Origin: Flaccisagitta enflata
Lineage: Eukaryota; Chaetognatha; Sagittoidea; Aphragmophora
Reading direction: 5' to 3'
Assembly: GCA_965153355.1 (NCBI GenBank)
Contig: OZ231128.1
Coordinates: forward strand, 12,772,001-12,836,000
DNA length: 64,000 bases
Positions 36,424-46,206 of this stretch are shown in pieces. The notes under the pieces were generated by a model that worked only from the letters and a program-made list of their open reading frames with translations, was not told the origin of the DNA and made no database searches. How positions within the stretch are numbered: the first letter of the stretch is position 1; each line of letters opens with the position of its first letter. The position numbers and the translations under genes were made by a program.

Positions 36424-36457
<34 letters not shown>
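36424..36457 (+). repeat. (GA)n microsatellite
   Basis: 34 bp of pure GA. Confidence 0.93.
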
Positions 36458-36460
<3 letters not shown>

Positions 36461-36954
36461 ATCTGATGTGGGTGGCCAGTGAAGTGGAAAGACAATAACT
36501 GAGAAAATAGACAAGAAGCTGGATTACGGAAAAGTGATGAAGAAGCTTTGATTCTGAACGTGAAAACAAATTTTTCTTCGTTTCATCAATTTTAATATAA
36601 GATTCGAAATCAATGGAAATGATTTATGTAAATGGCAGGGAAAGTCTTGGAGAGGAAAACGATATGAACGATATGAAACATGTTGATGGAATCATGACTA
36701 GCGCGCCCATGGAAACGTAGATTAGAAAAGCTAATTGTCAACATCACGTTCAGCCGATGTACAGGATAGGTTGGCTAAAACGAATCTCTTTCTAACTGGA
36801 CTTTTTAGCCGGCGGTGGCATTGTTGCTTCTACTTGCAATTTGACAAAAAGTGGATTTCTTTCCTTGGTTTCCTATGAATGGCTAAAGATCCTTTGAATT
36901 CTTATAGGGAAAAAGCATCCTTTTCATCATTTTTCTAAACTGTTTTAATTAGTT

Positions 36955-37179
36955 AATACTATCTTCACAAATAAAATCTTTACACCTGAAAACAAGCATC
37001 AACTTTAGAAGAGTGTTGCTTCTACACGGATAAAGCTAAGACAGCCAGATTACTCCCATTTCAAAGAACTGTTCTAACTTTTTCAAATGCGACCAATCTT
37101 TGTTTGTTTTGGAGTATCACACCTCCAAACTAGATGCTTGTTCTCAGTTGTAAAGATTCTATTTGTGAAGATAGTATAG
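36955..37179. mobile_element. MITE-like inverted-repeat element, about 225 bp
   Basis: The left arm 36955-37000 and right arm 37133-37179 are inverted copies of about 45 bp with a few mismatches, beginning ATACTATCTTCACAAATA and ending at AACAAGCATC. A clear TSD could not be fixed. Confidence 0.65.
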
Positions 37180-37241
37180 TTTGGTTATGTGTAGGGGTCT
37201 AGAGAATTTTAACTAGCAAACTAACTAGTTAAAGTTAAGTA

Positions 37242-37541
37242 GTGCGATTCCTACCCCGAATTCATTGTCAAGGTGCAAATTTTGGGGACACAGGTTATAA
37301 CAACGACGACGCTGACGCTGACGACGACGACGGCGACGACGACGACGGTGACGACGACCATGTCGACGACGACGACGATGACGATGACGACGGCAACGAC
37401 GGCGAAGAAGACGGATCCCGCGACGCGGAGAATGAACAAGCCATAACAATAGAGAAAAAGCAGTTAGTTTTACGCGACAAAGAAAATGTGTTGCTAAATG
37501 GTGTGACGAATGAATTCATTTGGGTTGACGAAGAGGGTTAA
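37242..37541 (+). CDS. Possible acidic exon over a GAC array (unrecognised)
   Basis: A 99-codon open frame with a central Asp-rich run (about residues 22-50) encoded by GAC/GAT repeats. A non-repetitive tail of about 45 residues containing ENEQAITIEKKQLVLRDKEN runs up to a stop. Asp-rich low-complexity segments occur in real proteins, but a (GAC)n microsatellite gives the same frame by chance. I do not recognise the tail. It is not supported by neighbours and most likely is a shadow. Confidence 0.15.
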   Translation: MRFLPRIHCQGANFGDTGYNNDDADADDDDGDDDDGDDDHVDDDDDDDDDGNDGEEDGSRDAENEQAITIEKKQLVLRDKENVLLNGVTNEFIWVDEEG

Positions 37542-37552
37542 ACGAGGATGGA

Positions 37553-37845
<293 letters not shown>

Positions 37846-38084
37846 ACAGGCAGATAGAGTGGGGAAACACAGACGGAGGGACCGAGGTAAGAAAAGATAC
37901 ACAGCTGGACAAAAAGAATCCACATAAAGGTTGGAATTTTGATAAAAGATTATAAGATGTGATCGGACGATTCTTTATGTCAGGCTGACCAAAGCTGAAA
38001 AATTGATTGCCCATCGAATGGATGTCAAGCTGTTAATAATTGATACTGTGACAAGAACATTTTTACACATCACAAACAAAATTA

Positions 38085-38085
38085 A

Positions 38086-38123
<38 letters not shown>

Positions 38124-38124
38124 T
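38085..38124 (+). repeat. (GA)n microsatellite
   Basis: About 40 bp of GA with one AA interruption. Confidence 0.9.
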
Positions 38125-38275
38125 AATAAGAGTATAGTCTGGCGCCCCTAACGCCGTCTGTCTGCAACATTATTTTTTTCCAGTCCAGATCAGAGAGACT
38201 GACCCTTACAAAAGTAAACCGGGGTCAGTAGAGCCGTAATCCATTCTAGGGAACTTTCATTTTCTTCTATTTCTT

Positions 38276-38500
38276 TATACATTTCTTTATACATTTATAC
38301 ATTTATACATTTATACATTTATACATTTATACATTTATACATTTATACATTTATACATTTATACATTTATACATTTATACATTTATACATTTCTTTATAC
38401 ATTTATACATTTATACATTTATACATCTATACATTTATACATTTCTTTATACATTTATACATTTCTTTATACATTTCTTTATACATTTTCTATTTCTTTA
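38276..38500 (+). repeat. 8-bp tandem array (ATTTATAC)
   Basis: About 25 octamers ATTTATAC with periodic TTTCTTTATAC variants. Confidence 0.93.
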
Positions 38501-38502
38501 TA

Positions 38503-38683
38503 TATGTAGATGCTCCAACGTTTCTGTCCGTCAGTTAGTTCGTTGGTTGGTTGGTTTGTTTGTTGGTCGGTCGGTCGGTCGGTTGGTCGGTCGGTCGGTC
38601 GGTCGGTCGGTCGGTCGGTCGGTCGGTCGGTTGGTCGGTCGGTGTTTTCGTCAGGCCTGTGTAATGTAATCCTTGGCCTTGTT
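38503..38683 (+). mobile_element. Family A element with long (GGTC)n core
   Basis: GTAGATGCTCCAACGTTTCT replaces the 5' hairpin in degraded form, then CTGTCCGTCAGTTAG and about 90 bp of TTGG/TCGG units. The end is CCTTGGCCTTGTT. The core is the longest CGGT-type tract among the copies. Confidence 0.7.
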
Positions 38684-38921
38684 AAACCCTCCGCCTCCTA
38701 CCCCTTTCGCCTCATCCTGATGTGGCGGTCATATTTTCTTTTTTTTTTTTCCGGTTTTCTTCAACTTCTGGAATTAATCATCGGGAAAAATTATTCAAGA
38801 GAGTCAGAGACAGAGAGAAAGGGACCGAAACTGAGAGAGAAATAAGCGCTATTATACACAGACACACACACACATTTATGTTCTCTGTGTGTGTATATAT
38901 ACTGTGTTAGGTTTTTGAGGT

Positions 38922-39224
38922 TTGGTGGTCGGTCGGGAAACTAATGATGCGAATCGACGCGACGTTGGAGGTCAAAACTGTGTCGAAGGTCAGTTCCGAA
39001 AAAGGAAAGACGACGATGACGACGATGAAGACGATGACGGTGATGACGATGACGCCGGTCGGACGAAATCGAGCGTTGCGGCTCCCTGGCTAAAGTTCGA
39101 GGCCGTTCGCGGAGTGGAGAGCACCGTCCGAACTAACTCGAGACTCCCCAATGCTCAACTACAAAAGGTTTTGAATGAGGAGAAAGAAAAAAAGAGAAAA
39201 AGAAAGAAAAAAAGAGAAAAATAG
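38922..39224 (+). CDS. Possible Asp-rich/Lys-rich exon (unrecognised, probably chance)
   Basis: A 100-codon frame with an Asp-rich run from a GAC/GAT repeat, then a non-repetitive stretch of about 40 residues (SSVAAPWLKFEAVRGVEST), then Lys/Glu from an AAAG purine tract. It has no recognised domain. It ends in the purine tract immediately before a TIR element, which argues against a real 3' end. Confidence 0.12.
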   Translation: MVVGRETNDANRRDVGGQNCVEGQFRKRKDDDDDDEDDDGDDDDAGRTKSSVAAPWLKFEAVRGVESTVRTNSRLPNAQLQKVLNEEKEKKRKRKKKREK

Positions 39225-39226
39225 GA

Positions 39227-39847
39227 TACCATCTTGGTCAAAAATATCGTCTCAGTAAAACATCATAATTGCATAATCATTCATTGCTGTTATTTTTTAA
39301 CAAAAATTCAATTTTTCTGTAGAAATGTATAGTTTAGGCTTTTTTGGTACTGAATATCATTAGGAATCATTTGGGTGGACATAAATGAAGGATTTTCAAA
39401 CAATTTTGTATAACAAGTCCTTCCTTTTTCAAAACAATTGTTTTCTTCAGCTTTTTCAGACCAAGGTATATTCATTTTTATATAAAATCTAAATGGTTTG
39501 AACTAGAAAAATCTGCTTGGCGGTATTAGACAGATTTTTTGAAGCTCTTTCCAATGGTCACCGATTTTTATATGATTTTATCATGATAAGCTAAGAAAAA
39601 ACAAAAATGAACAGGTCAATATTTTTCCTCTCACTTTTTTGCATATTTTCTGCTTTTTGTTAAAGTGAACGTTTTAGCTATTTTAGCTCTAAAATCTAAA
39701 CAAATTGAGCTACTGAACTCTGGATGGCGGCATTTTGAAGATTTTTTCAAGCTTTTTCCATAGTCACTGATTTCAATATGGTTTTTTGAGTAGTTTCATC
39801 GCAATTTAGCCATAAAGGTGAGACAATATTTTTGACCAAGATGGTGT
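39227..39847. mobile_element. TIR element of about 620 bp with internal duplication
   Basis: The left end ACCATCTTGGTCAAAAATAT is mirrored at the right as CCATCTTGGTCAAAAATATT. Inside, a segment of about 100 bp (GAAGCTCTTTCCAATGGTC, GGCGGTATTAGACAGATTT) is repeated in direct orientation about 200 bp later (CAAGCTTTTTCCATAGTC, GGCGGCATTTTGAAGATTT). It is non-coding. Confidence 0.72.
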
Positions 39848-39894
39848 AAGGATGAGAGAAAGAAAGAATGAAAGAAAAGAAGAAACGAACAAAC

Positions 39895-39962
39895 AAACAG
39901 ACAAACAAACAACAAACTAGCAAACAAACAAACAAACAAACAAACAAACAAACAAACAAACG
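39895..39962 (+). repeat. (AAAC)n microsatellite
   Basis: AAAC tetramers with AACAAACTAGC interruption. Confidence 0.88.
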
Positions 39963-40017
39963 ATTTATCAAAGAATGACTAACACAAAAAAAAACAAGGG
40001 GATGGGGGGGGGAAACA

Positions 40018-40211
40018 TTTCTTTTTACTAGATTTATGGTTACATTGTTCAATTTTCAATTTTCAGTGCATCTAGTGTTCCTGAGATTTTTAACAGAACG
40101 GATGAAAATGTTATCAGAAGTCTCCATAAATACCCCCATTGCGCGTGGTTTCTAAATCACTACCTCTTATAGACTAGACTAGACTAGACACTCTTATAGA
40201 CTGTTTCTGTC
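40018..40211 (+). repeat. Duplicated segment, left copy
   Basis: It matches 41808-41992 in the same orientation with a few substitutions and one 10-bp indel (TTTTCAATTT). It includes GTGCATCTAGTGTTCC, CCCCATTGCGCGTGG and a TAGACTAGACTAGAC triplet. It could be a pair of short direct terminal repeats, or a duplication separated by later insertions of families A and B. Confidence 0.85.
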
Positions 40212-40222
40212 ATTCTATGTGA

Positions 40223-40394
40223 TTTTTAGTCGCGGAAAAGCGACTCTACACCTTGCCATGTCGGTCGGTAGGTCGGTAGGTCGGTCCGTCGGTCCGTCCG
40301 TCCGTCCGTCACATTTTTGAATTTCGAGCGGTTTTCGCATTACTGTTCCTGCCCAACCATCCGCGACTGGATTGCCGTGTATCCGGCCTTGTTT
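40223..40394 (+). mobile_element. Family A element, AGTCGCG subtype
   Basis: Hairpin AGTCGCGGAAAAGCGACT (40228-40245), CTACACCTTGCCATGTC, GGTAGGTCGGT/CCGT tract. The 3' box TCCGCGACT inverts the left arm AGTCGCGGA. The end is GCCGTGTATCCGGCCTTGTT. Confidence 0.87.
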
Positions 40395-40523
40395 CCTCAC
40401 ATCTCTTAATGAACCACGGCCCACTAGAAACAACTACACATTGAAAAGAATAATGAAATCATTGACATAATTCAGCAACAAATTACCATCGATTCCAACC
40501 TTGACTTAAAAGTCATTCTCTAC

Positions 40524-41151
40524 TTTTTGGGCAGCGGCCTCGAAGGGGACAAAGGCTTGTAGAACACAGAGGACTTTCGTTTGTTTGTTCGTTCGTTTGT
40601 CTATTTGTTTGTCTCCCCCTGGGCCCCTCAGGCCTGAAATCTGCCCTCTCAGGGCTGAAATATACCCTCTCAGGCATGAGAATTGGCCTCTAAGGCCTTG
40701 AATCTGCCTTCTCAGGCCTTGAATCTGCCCTCTCAGGCCTAAAATCTGCCATCTTAGGTCTGGAATCCGCCCTCTCAGACCCACTCAGGCCTGAAATCTG
40801 CCTTCTATAAGGCCTTGAATCTGCCTTCTCATGCTTTGATTCTACCCTCTCAAGCCTAAAATCTACCCTCTCAGGTCTGAAATCTGCTCTCTCAGGCCCT
40901 CTCAGGCCCTAGATCTGAGAGGGCAGATTTCAGGCCTGAGAGGGTAGATTTAAATGAGAGGAGCAGATTAAGTCTGAGAGGGCCTGGAGTCAGATGGACA
41001 GTAGACAGACGGACAGACTGACAAGCGAACCATCCTGTGTTCTACAGGACTTTGTCCCCTTTGGGGCCGCTGCCCTGCTTCCTTCATCAATTCACAATCA
41101 TAAAAGCAGGAGCAACGGTATCATGTTTATATTGCCCTTGGGCGACCTGTT
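40524..41151 (+). mobile_element. Family B element, near complete
   Basis: Left end TTTTTGGGCAGCGGCCTCG, TAGAACACAGAGGACTTTCG, a TTTGTTTGTTCG tract and about sixteen units of CTCAGGCCTGAAATCTGCC type, turning inverted at about 40905-40985. Then TGTTCTACAGGACTTTGTCC, GGGGCCGCTGCCCTGC and the tail ATTGCCCTTGGGCGACCTGTT. Confidence 0.87.
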
Positions 41152-41424
41152 TTCCTTTGGTCCCAGAGGCCCTGGAATTCTTGGAATCTAAACAGTCCGA
41201 CTCCGCCCTCTCCGCAGAATTCGGTAGTGTCAAGAGACAGTCAAGGTCCTCACCAACGAACCGCTCAACCGACTCACGGACAACGACCAACTTATGGACA
41301 AAAGATGCACTTGCACAGTTGCACCAAAGCAAACTCTCTCTGGTCAGAGCAATAACCTCGTCACTAATTAGAGACAACTCACAGACAGACACAGGCAGAC
41401 ATACAGACTACAGATGAGACACAT

Positions 41425-41429
41425 ATACA

Positions 41430-41477
<48 letters not shown>

Positions 41478-41493
41478 CACACACACACACACA
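41425..41493 (+). repeat. (CA)n microsatellite
   Basis: About 65 bp of CA with one CG. A GACA-rich transition runs to about 41620. Confidence 0.92.
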
Positions 41494-41807
41494 GAAATAT
41501 AAAGACAGTGGCAGGGGAAAAAATACATACATTTAGACAAATTACACACAGTCATACAGAGACAGAGATGGAAACAGACACTGACACAGAGACAGGCAGA
41601 GAGACAGAAAGACAGAGAGACATAAAGATAAGGGTAAAAAAAAACAATGCGAGAAATTTAACAGACAAAGATACAGACGTGTACAGATACATAGAAACAG
41701 TCACACAGAGAAAGAAACAGCTGAGACACACACACTGAGAAAGAGTGAAGCTTTCTAGTTCTCTTTACAAGTACTGCGTCAGAAACAGTGGTCAGGAACA
41801 GCGCTTT

Positions 41808-41992
41808 TTTTTTTACTAGATTCATGGTTACATTGTTCAATTTTCAGTGCATCTAGTGTTCCTTAGATTTTTAACAGAACGGAAGAAAATGTTATCAGAA
41901 GTCTCCATGAATACCCCCATTGCGCGTGGTTTCCAAATCACTACCTTTTATAGACTAGACTAGACTAGACACCCTTATAGACTGTTTCTGTC
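41808..41992 (+). repeat. Duplicated segment, right copy
   Basis: Partner of 40018-40211. The left T-run is longer and the internal TTTTCAATTT duplication is absent. Confidence 0.85.
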
Positions 41993-42159
41993 TGTACATA
42001 CTGGATACCCAGTTGCGCGGATTTGCATCCCCATCACAATGTGAAGATTGTGGAGCTCATATATCCTATTTTTTGTTGGCCATTCTTCTGATCGGCATTG
42101 AGAAAAAAAAAGGCGCGTGGGAAGAAAGTGAAAAATTCCCGCTAAAAATGAAGGGCAAA

Positions 42160-42480
42160 AGAGAGAGAGAAGAGAGAGAGAGAGAAAGGAAAAAGAGAGA
42201 GAAGGAGAGAAGAAAGAGAAGAATGAAAAAGAAAAGAGAAAAATAAAGAAACAAAAAGAAAGAAAGAAGAAAAATAAGAAAGAAGAAAAGAAGAAAAGAA
42301 AGAAGAAGAAGAAGGGAAGAAAGAAAAACAGAAGAAAAAAGAATGAAAAAAAAATTGAGAAAAAGAATGAGATAAAGATAAAGAAGAATAAAAAATCATA
42401 GAAAGAAGGCGACAAAAAGAAAGAAAGCAAAAAATAGCAGTGCAAGAAAAAGTATAAAAAAAAAAAAGAAGAAGAAAAAG
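42160..42480 (+). repeat. Impure GA/GAAA purine tract
   Basis: Purine-dominated sequence with GAGA, GAAA and AAGAAG segments and few pyrimidines. Confidence 0.85.
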
Positions 42481-42607
42481 CCGCATTTTGTATTCTTAAG
42501 CTTAGGCTTTGGGATGGATGAGCCAAGGTCATATATTCCAATCGAAGAACTAATAATGTTAAAGACGGCGTCAAACTGACGATGTTTTGTTGTGTGATGG
42601 TACTCAT

Positions 42608-42609
42608 AA

Positions 42610-42640
<31 letters not shown>

Positions 42641-42641
42641 A

Positions 42642-42678
<37 letters not shown>

Positions 42679-42724
42679 CTCTCATTTTTATCTCTCTCTC
42701 TATATATATATATATCTCTATATA

Positions 42725-42786
<62 letters not shown>
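42608..42786 (+). repeat. (CT)n/(TA)n compound microsatellite
   Basis: CT, then TATC, pure TA (about 42645-42673), CT, TA again, then pure CT at about 42730-42786. Confidence 0.93.
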
Positions 42787-42787
<1 letters not shown>

Positions 42788-43186
42788 CGAGTTCATGAGG
42801 TCGAACTCGTCAAATTTGAGCTCCGGTCCAACAGATTTGGTCAATGAAGCGTCACTTCTCTTCCGATAACTCCAAAGTTTGTTTGTCTGTCTTTCTGTCT
42901 CTGTCTCTGTCCGTGTTCATGTGTCTGAGAGAAAGCGATATATCAACAGTTGCAACAAACAGTTGAAACAAATTTCATTAGTAGGGCAGATGGCGAGGCC
43001 CTTAGACCTCAGGGGCTTCAGGGCCGGCCTAGAATGCCGAATTGCTGATCCAACCCTGGGTCTCACAGTCATTGAATATTTGCAGTATCAATCAAAAAGA
43101 CATAGTTCTTGACACCTTATGTTCACAGCGATATTCACTACACCCCCCTGGTCTTGCGCGTTCAGATATCCCCTTTGCTCTGTCAG

Positions 43187-43284
43187 GCAATCTTTACGCG
43201 AGAGTCTCTGAGATCCTTTATGATATACGCAGCGAACTAGTTGAAACTCTAAATGCTCGGCTGCCCGCGCTGGTCAAGTTCGAG
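43187..43284 (+). CDS. Candidate internal exon (unrecognised)
   Basis: A non-repetitive frame encodes NLYARVSEILYDIRSELVET followed by LNARLPALVKFE, which looks like an amphipathic helix. It is preceded by a pyrimidine-rich acceptor-like CCCCTTTGCTCTGTCAG and followed by a GAG/GTATTT donor-like boundary. The frame stays open from 43042 to 43383. No homology is recognised and no partner exon was found, so this is a suggestion only. Confidence 0.2.
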
Positions 43285-43384
43285 GTATTTCCGTCGCAGG
43301 TTTCTTCTCCCTCGTTTTCCTTAGAAACAAACCCGTCCGGGCAACTCGAAACGTCATCTAGGAGATTTTCGAAAAAGGCGTGAC

Positions 43385-43438
43385 GGATGTCCGGACGGAC
43401 GTACAAACCCTCCTATAGAGATGCCATGACGCATCTAA
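43385..43438 (-). mobile_element. Family A 5' end fragment, AGATGCG subtype
   Basis: On the minus strand the T-run is followed by the hairpin AGATGCGTCATGGCATCT (43419-43436), CTATAGGAGGGTTTGTACG and CCGTCCGG. The 3' end was not located. Confidence 0.6.
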
Positions 43439-43439
43439 A

Positions 43440-43616
43440 AACGAACCTGGATGAACAGCAACCTTAGCCACTTGCGGATGGGTGGGGCCAGTGATGAAGA
43501 ATGTTTTTTGAGCACTCCGGCAGGAGCGGCAACCTCAAAAATGCGAGTGTGACTGACCGACCGACTGACTGAAGAGTGCCTGATAGAATCGTGAGGTGCG
43601 TTACTAAAATCAGATC
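43440..43616 (-). mobile_element. Family A element, degraded
   Basis: GAACCTGGATGAACAGCAACC on the left, CGGATGGGTGGGGCCAG, GACTGACCGACCGACTGAC and a right end AGGTGCGTTACTAAAA. The terminal hairpin has decayed. Confidence 0.5.
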
Positions 43617-44091
43617 AGTTTTATCTTAAAGACGGCTTTCAATCCGTTTTTCGCTCGCAGTTTTATTTAATTTTCAGTTTTCTTCTCATGATCTTCTACT
43701 GTAAAAAGCTAATTTGCATATTGCGGTTTAATCATTTAACTCAATTTGTGTATATATGTAATAAAAAAAGGGTTATTTTTCATTGCGACATTTTGACATC
43801 CTCATCCATGTAAATTTTTGTAAAGGTTTTCAAGATACACGCTCTCTCTCTTTACCTAGTTGACGTGGAGCAACTCACAAGCTGTCCATCCTTTACATCT
43901 CCAGCATGTCCATATATAATAAAGATTATGCTGACGGCAGTGTCTCTGTGTCTGCAAATCTCTCTTAGTAAGCACGTTTGGAAATAAATATTTGAACGGA
44001 TCTTGATTAAGATCCGCAGAAGAGGCCCGCTGACGGCCACGCCAAAACGTACAAGCACACTCCGACAGGCCAAAGCAATGAGGGTTTGGTA
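43617..44091. other. Unique stretch, no gene seen
   Basis: No TIR or coding signal recognised. Confidence 0.4.
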
Positions 44092-44197
44092 CCAGGAGGA
44101 TATTCACTATAGGTACTTAAGTAAGTCTTAAGTAAGTCTCAAGTAAGAAATTTTTACTTGAAACTTACTCAAGTACCTATTGTGAATATCCTCCAGG
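44092..44197. mobile_element. Near-palindromic MITE of about 100 bp
   Basis: The arms GGAGGATATTCACTATAGG + TACTTAAGTAAG and the inverted right copy pair over about 35 bp. The centre is AAGTAAGTC/AAGTAAGAAA units. The direct repeat CCAGG on both sides (44092-44096 and 44193-44197) could be a 5-bp TSD. Confidence 0.65.
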
Positions 44198-45022
44198 TTT
44201 GTGGGTTCCTTGATTGGCTGGCAGATGAGGTGCACAAGCTCACCTGTCAGCCCAACCATAGCCGATGTACCACTAATATAATAGTTTCCAGAGTGCGCAC
44301 TGCGAAATCCATAAGAACCCATCACCACGAAAAATAAACACTTTTCACCCCCAAATCTACACATAATCACCAACAATTTGATTTCATGCATATTGTGTTC
44401 TCGCATCAATTTGTTTTGATATAATCAAGCTGATATCACAAGTTTGTCTTCAGGAATCGTTACATGGTACGTTAGGGCTGGTCATATTGCAAACCTTGAC
44501 GGATCTTTATGTAACTTAGCAAAAATACTCGACTTGCAATTCCTGAACGAATGAGACCTCGCGCGACCCTCAACTCCTTGTATCTTCATTGCTCACAAAA
44601 TGCAAAAAAAAGTTTGATAAAAATTGATCAGGTTTTCTCCGACTATTTCAACAGAACAGTATAACAACTTTTTTCCTTGCCACTTCGAACAACCACTTTT
44701 TTATCAGAGAAACGTAATGCGTACTTCTAGTGAGCGTTTTACGTTCGCTCTGCAGACTCTGTAGACTGTAGTTCAGTATCAAGCAGCAGGACATCGACAG
44801 AGTTAATAATTAAACGATAATGGTCGAAATGCGGCATGACCGCTGTTGGTGTTTGAATCATTATCAAGTCTTCATGTTTACGCATTTCACCCAGGTGAAA
44901 TCCTGTGGATAAACACAAATACGTTTGCCCGAAAGAGTGCATATATGTGCTCAGGTCTGCACTTCACAAGATTCTATGAGATAGAACCCCCAGTAGTTGT
45001 TTGGGGTTGATGGATTCAGCAT
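44198..45022. other. Unique stretch, no gene seen
   Basis: Short open frames only. No repeat or TIR was recognised. Confidence 0.4.
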
Positions 45023-45023
45023 C

Positions 45024-45122
<99 letters not shown>

Positions 45123-45130
45123 AACAACAG
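45023..45130 (+). repeat. (CAA)n microsatellite
   Basis: About 100 bp of AAC triplets with one ACG. A CGA/CAA-rich tail runs to about 45295. Confidence 0.93.
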
Positions 45131-45350
45131 TGATACAATGAGAAGAAGACAATAAGACGACGACAATGACGATAAGATGACCATAACGAGGACGATAAAA
45201 CAATAACGACGTCAAAAAGATAACAAGGATGACAATAGGACGACAACGACGACAAAACACAACAACGACAAAAACACGTAAACGACAATAAAACAGAGAG
45301 TTGCGTAAATATAGTCATGATCCTCTTGCTGTAACTATTGACCACAAAGA

Positions 45351-45545
45351 AAACAAGGCCGGATACACGGCTACCGAAGTCGCGTGCGGGTGGGCAGGGG
45401 CCATATTTGAGGTCACCAGATCATTTGGGCAGGGACAGTGAGGTCCAAGAAATAAAATCATAAAAAAAGTAAAGTGTGATGGATCAACCGACCGACCGAC
45501 CGACGGACAAAGCAGGTTGTAGAGTCGCGTGCGCGCGACTAAAAA
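45351..45545 (-). mobile_element. Family A element, AGTCGCG subtype, intact
   Basis: On the minus strand: hairpin AGTCGCGCGCACGCGACT (45523-45540), CTACAACCTGCTTTGTCC, a CGGT tract, 3' box GCACGCGACT, and GCCGTGTATCCGGCCTTGTTT. The interior matches the copy at 33551-33733. Confidence 0.88.
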
Positions 45546-45552
45546 GACTATC

Positions 45553-46186
45553 ATCTCCCCGGTTTCGAACTTGCACCATAGGAAAGAATACAGGGTGATC
45601 AATTTCAAAGTGGGAAAAGTATTAAGCTTACATTCCTATATGCATCAAGCCTATGGTCTGAGATCAATTTTCTTTTATAGTACTATGTTTGATGTTCTTT
45701 GTGTTAAAATTTCATCAATTTGAAGTAAAACAATCATTTACAGTTTTAGCTGAAAATCTAGTGAGAATTTCAAAGCAGATTTTCTTGAAATTCCTCTCAT
45801 CTCTCAATGGTTTGACTTACAGATGCCTGATTGGTCTCAAATCAAAGATATTTGCATAATCTTTCATTTAAAACCAATTTGAAGTCAAGCTAATTGGAAA
45901 TGAAATCAATTAAAAAGAAACCTGTTTTAAAAACCAAACAAGATTTTAAGCTAAAACTGTAAATGATTGTTTTACTTCAAATTGATGTTGCAGATAAACT
46001 ATTCAAGTTAAACCAATGAAATCTTAACACAAAAAACATCAAACATAGTACTACAACAGAAAATTGATCTCAGACCATAGATATAATGCATATAGAAATA
46101 TAAGCTTAATACTTTTCCCACTTTGAGATTGATCACCCGGTATCTTATCCCAAGTTCAGCACGCTAACAATAAAGCTATCGCGCCG
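45553..46186 (-). pseudogene. tRNA-like sequence split by a MITE
   Basis: With the element 45591-46140 set aside, the minus strand reads GGCGCGATAGC...AGCGTGCTG (D-arm-like with GCT/AGC pairing, box A-like) from 46185, then GTTCGAAACC (box B-like) at about 45561-45572. The anticodon and T stems do not pair well. It is best read as a decayed tRNA or tRNA-derived SINE. The box motifs are short and the call is weak. Confidence 0.35.
45591..46140. mobile_element. TA-flanked non-autonomous element with arms of about 150 bp, 550 bp
   Basis: The left end CAGGGTGATCAATTTCAAAG and inverted right end CCGGGTGATCAATCTCAAAG extend through AGTGGGAAAAGTATTAAGC, TCTGAGATCAATTTTC and TTTAGCTGAAAATC-type blocks. 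TA lies on both sides (45589-45590 and 46141-46142). The core has the shared motif TTACAGATGCCTGATTGGTC. It is non-coding. Confidence 0.82.
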
Positions 46187-46206
46187 CAAGCAATCTTTTA
46201 AGGATA

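Noticed and set aside
42013-42844. A 289-codon frame of Phe/Ser/Leu as a membrane protein
   Set aside because: It runs through an impure purine/pyrimidine tract and CT/TA microsatellites.
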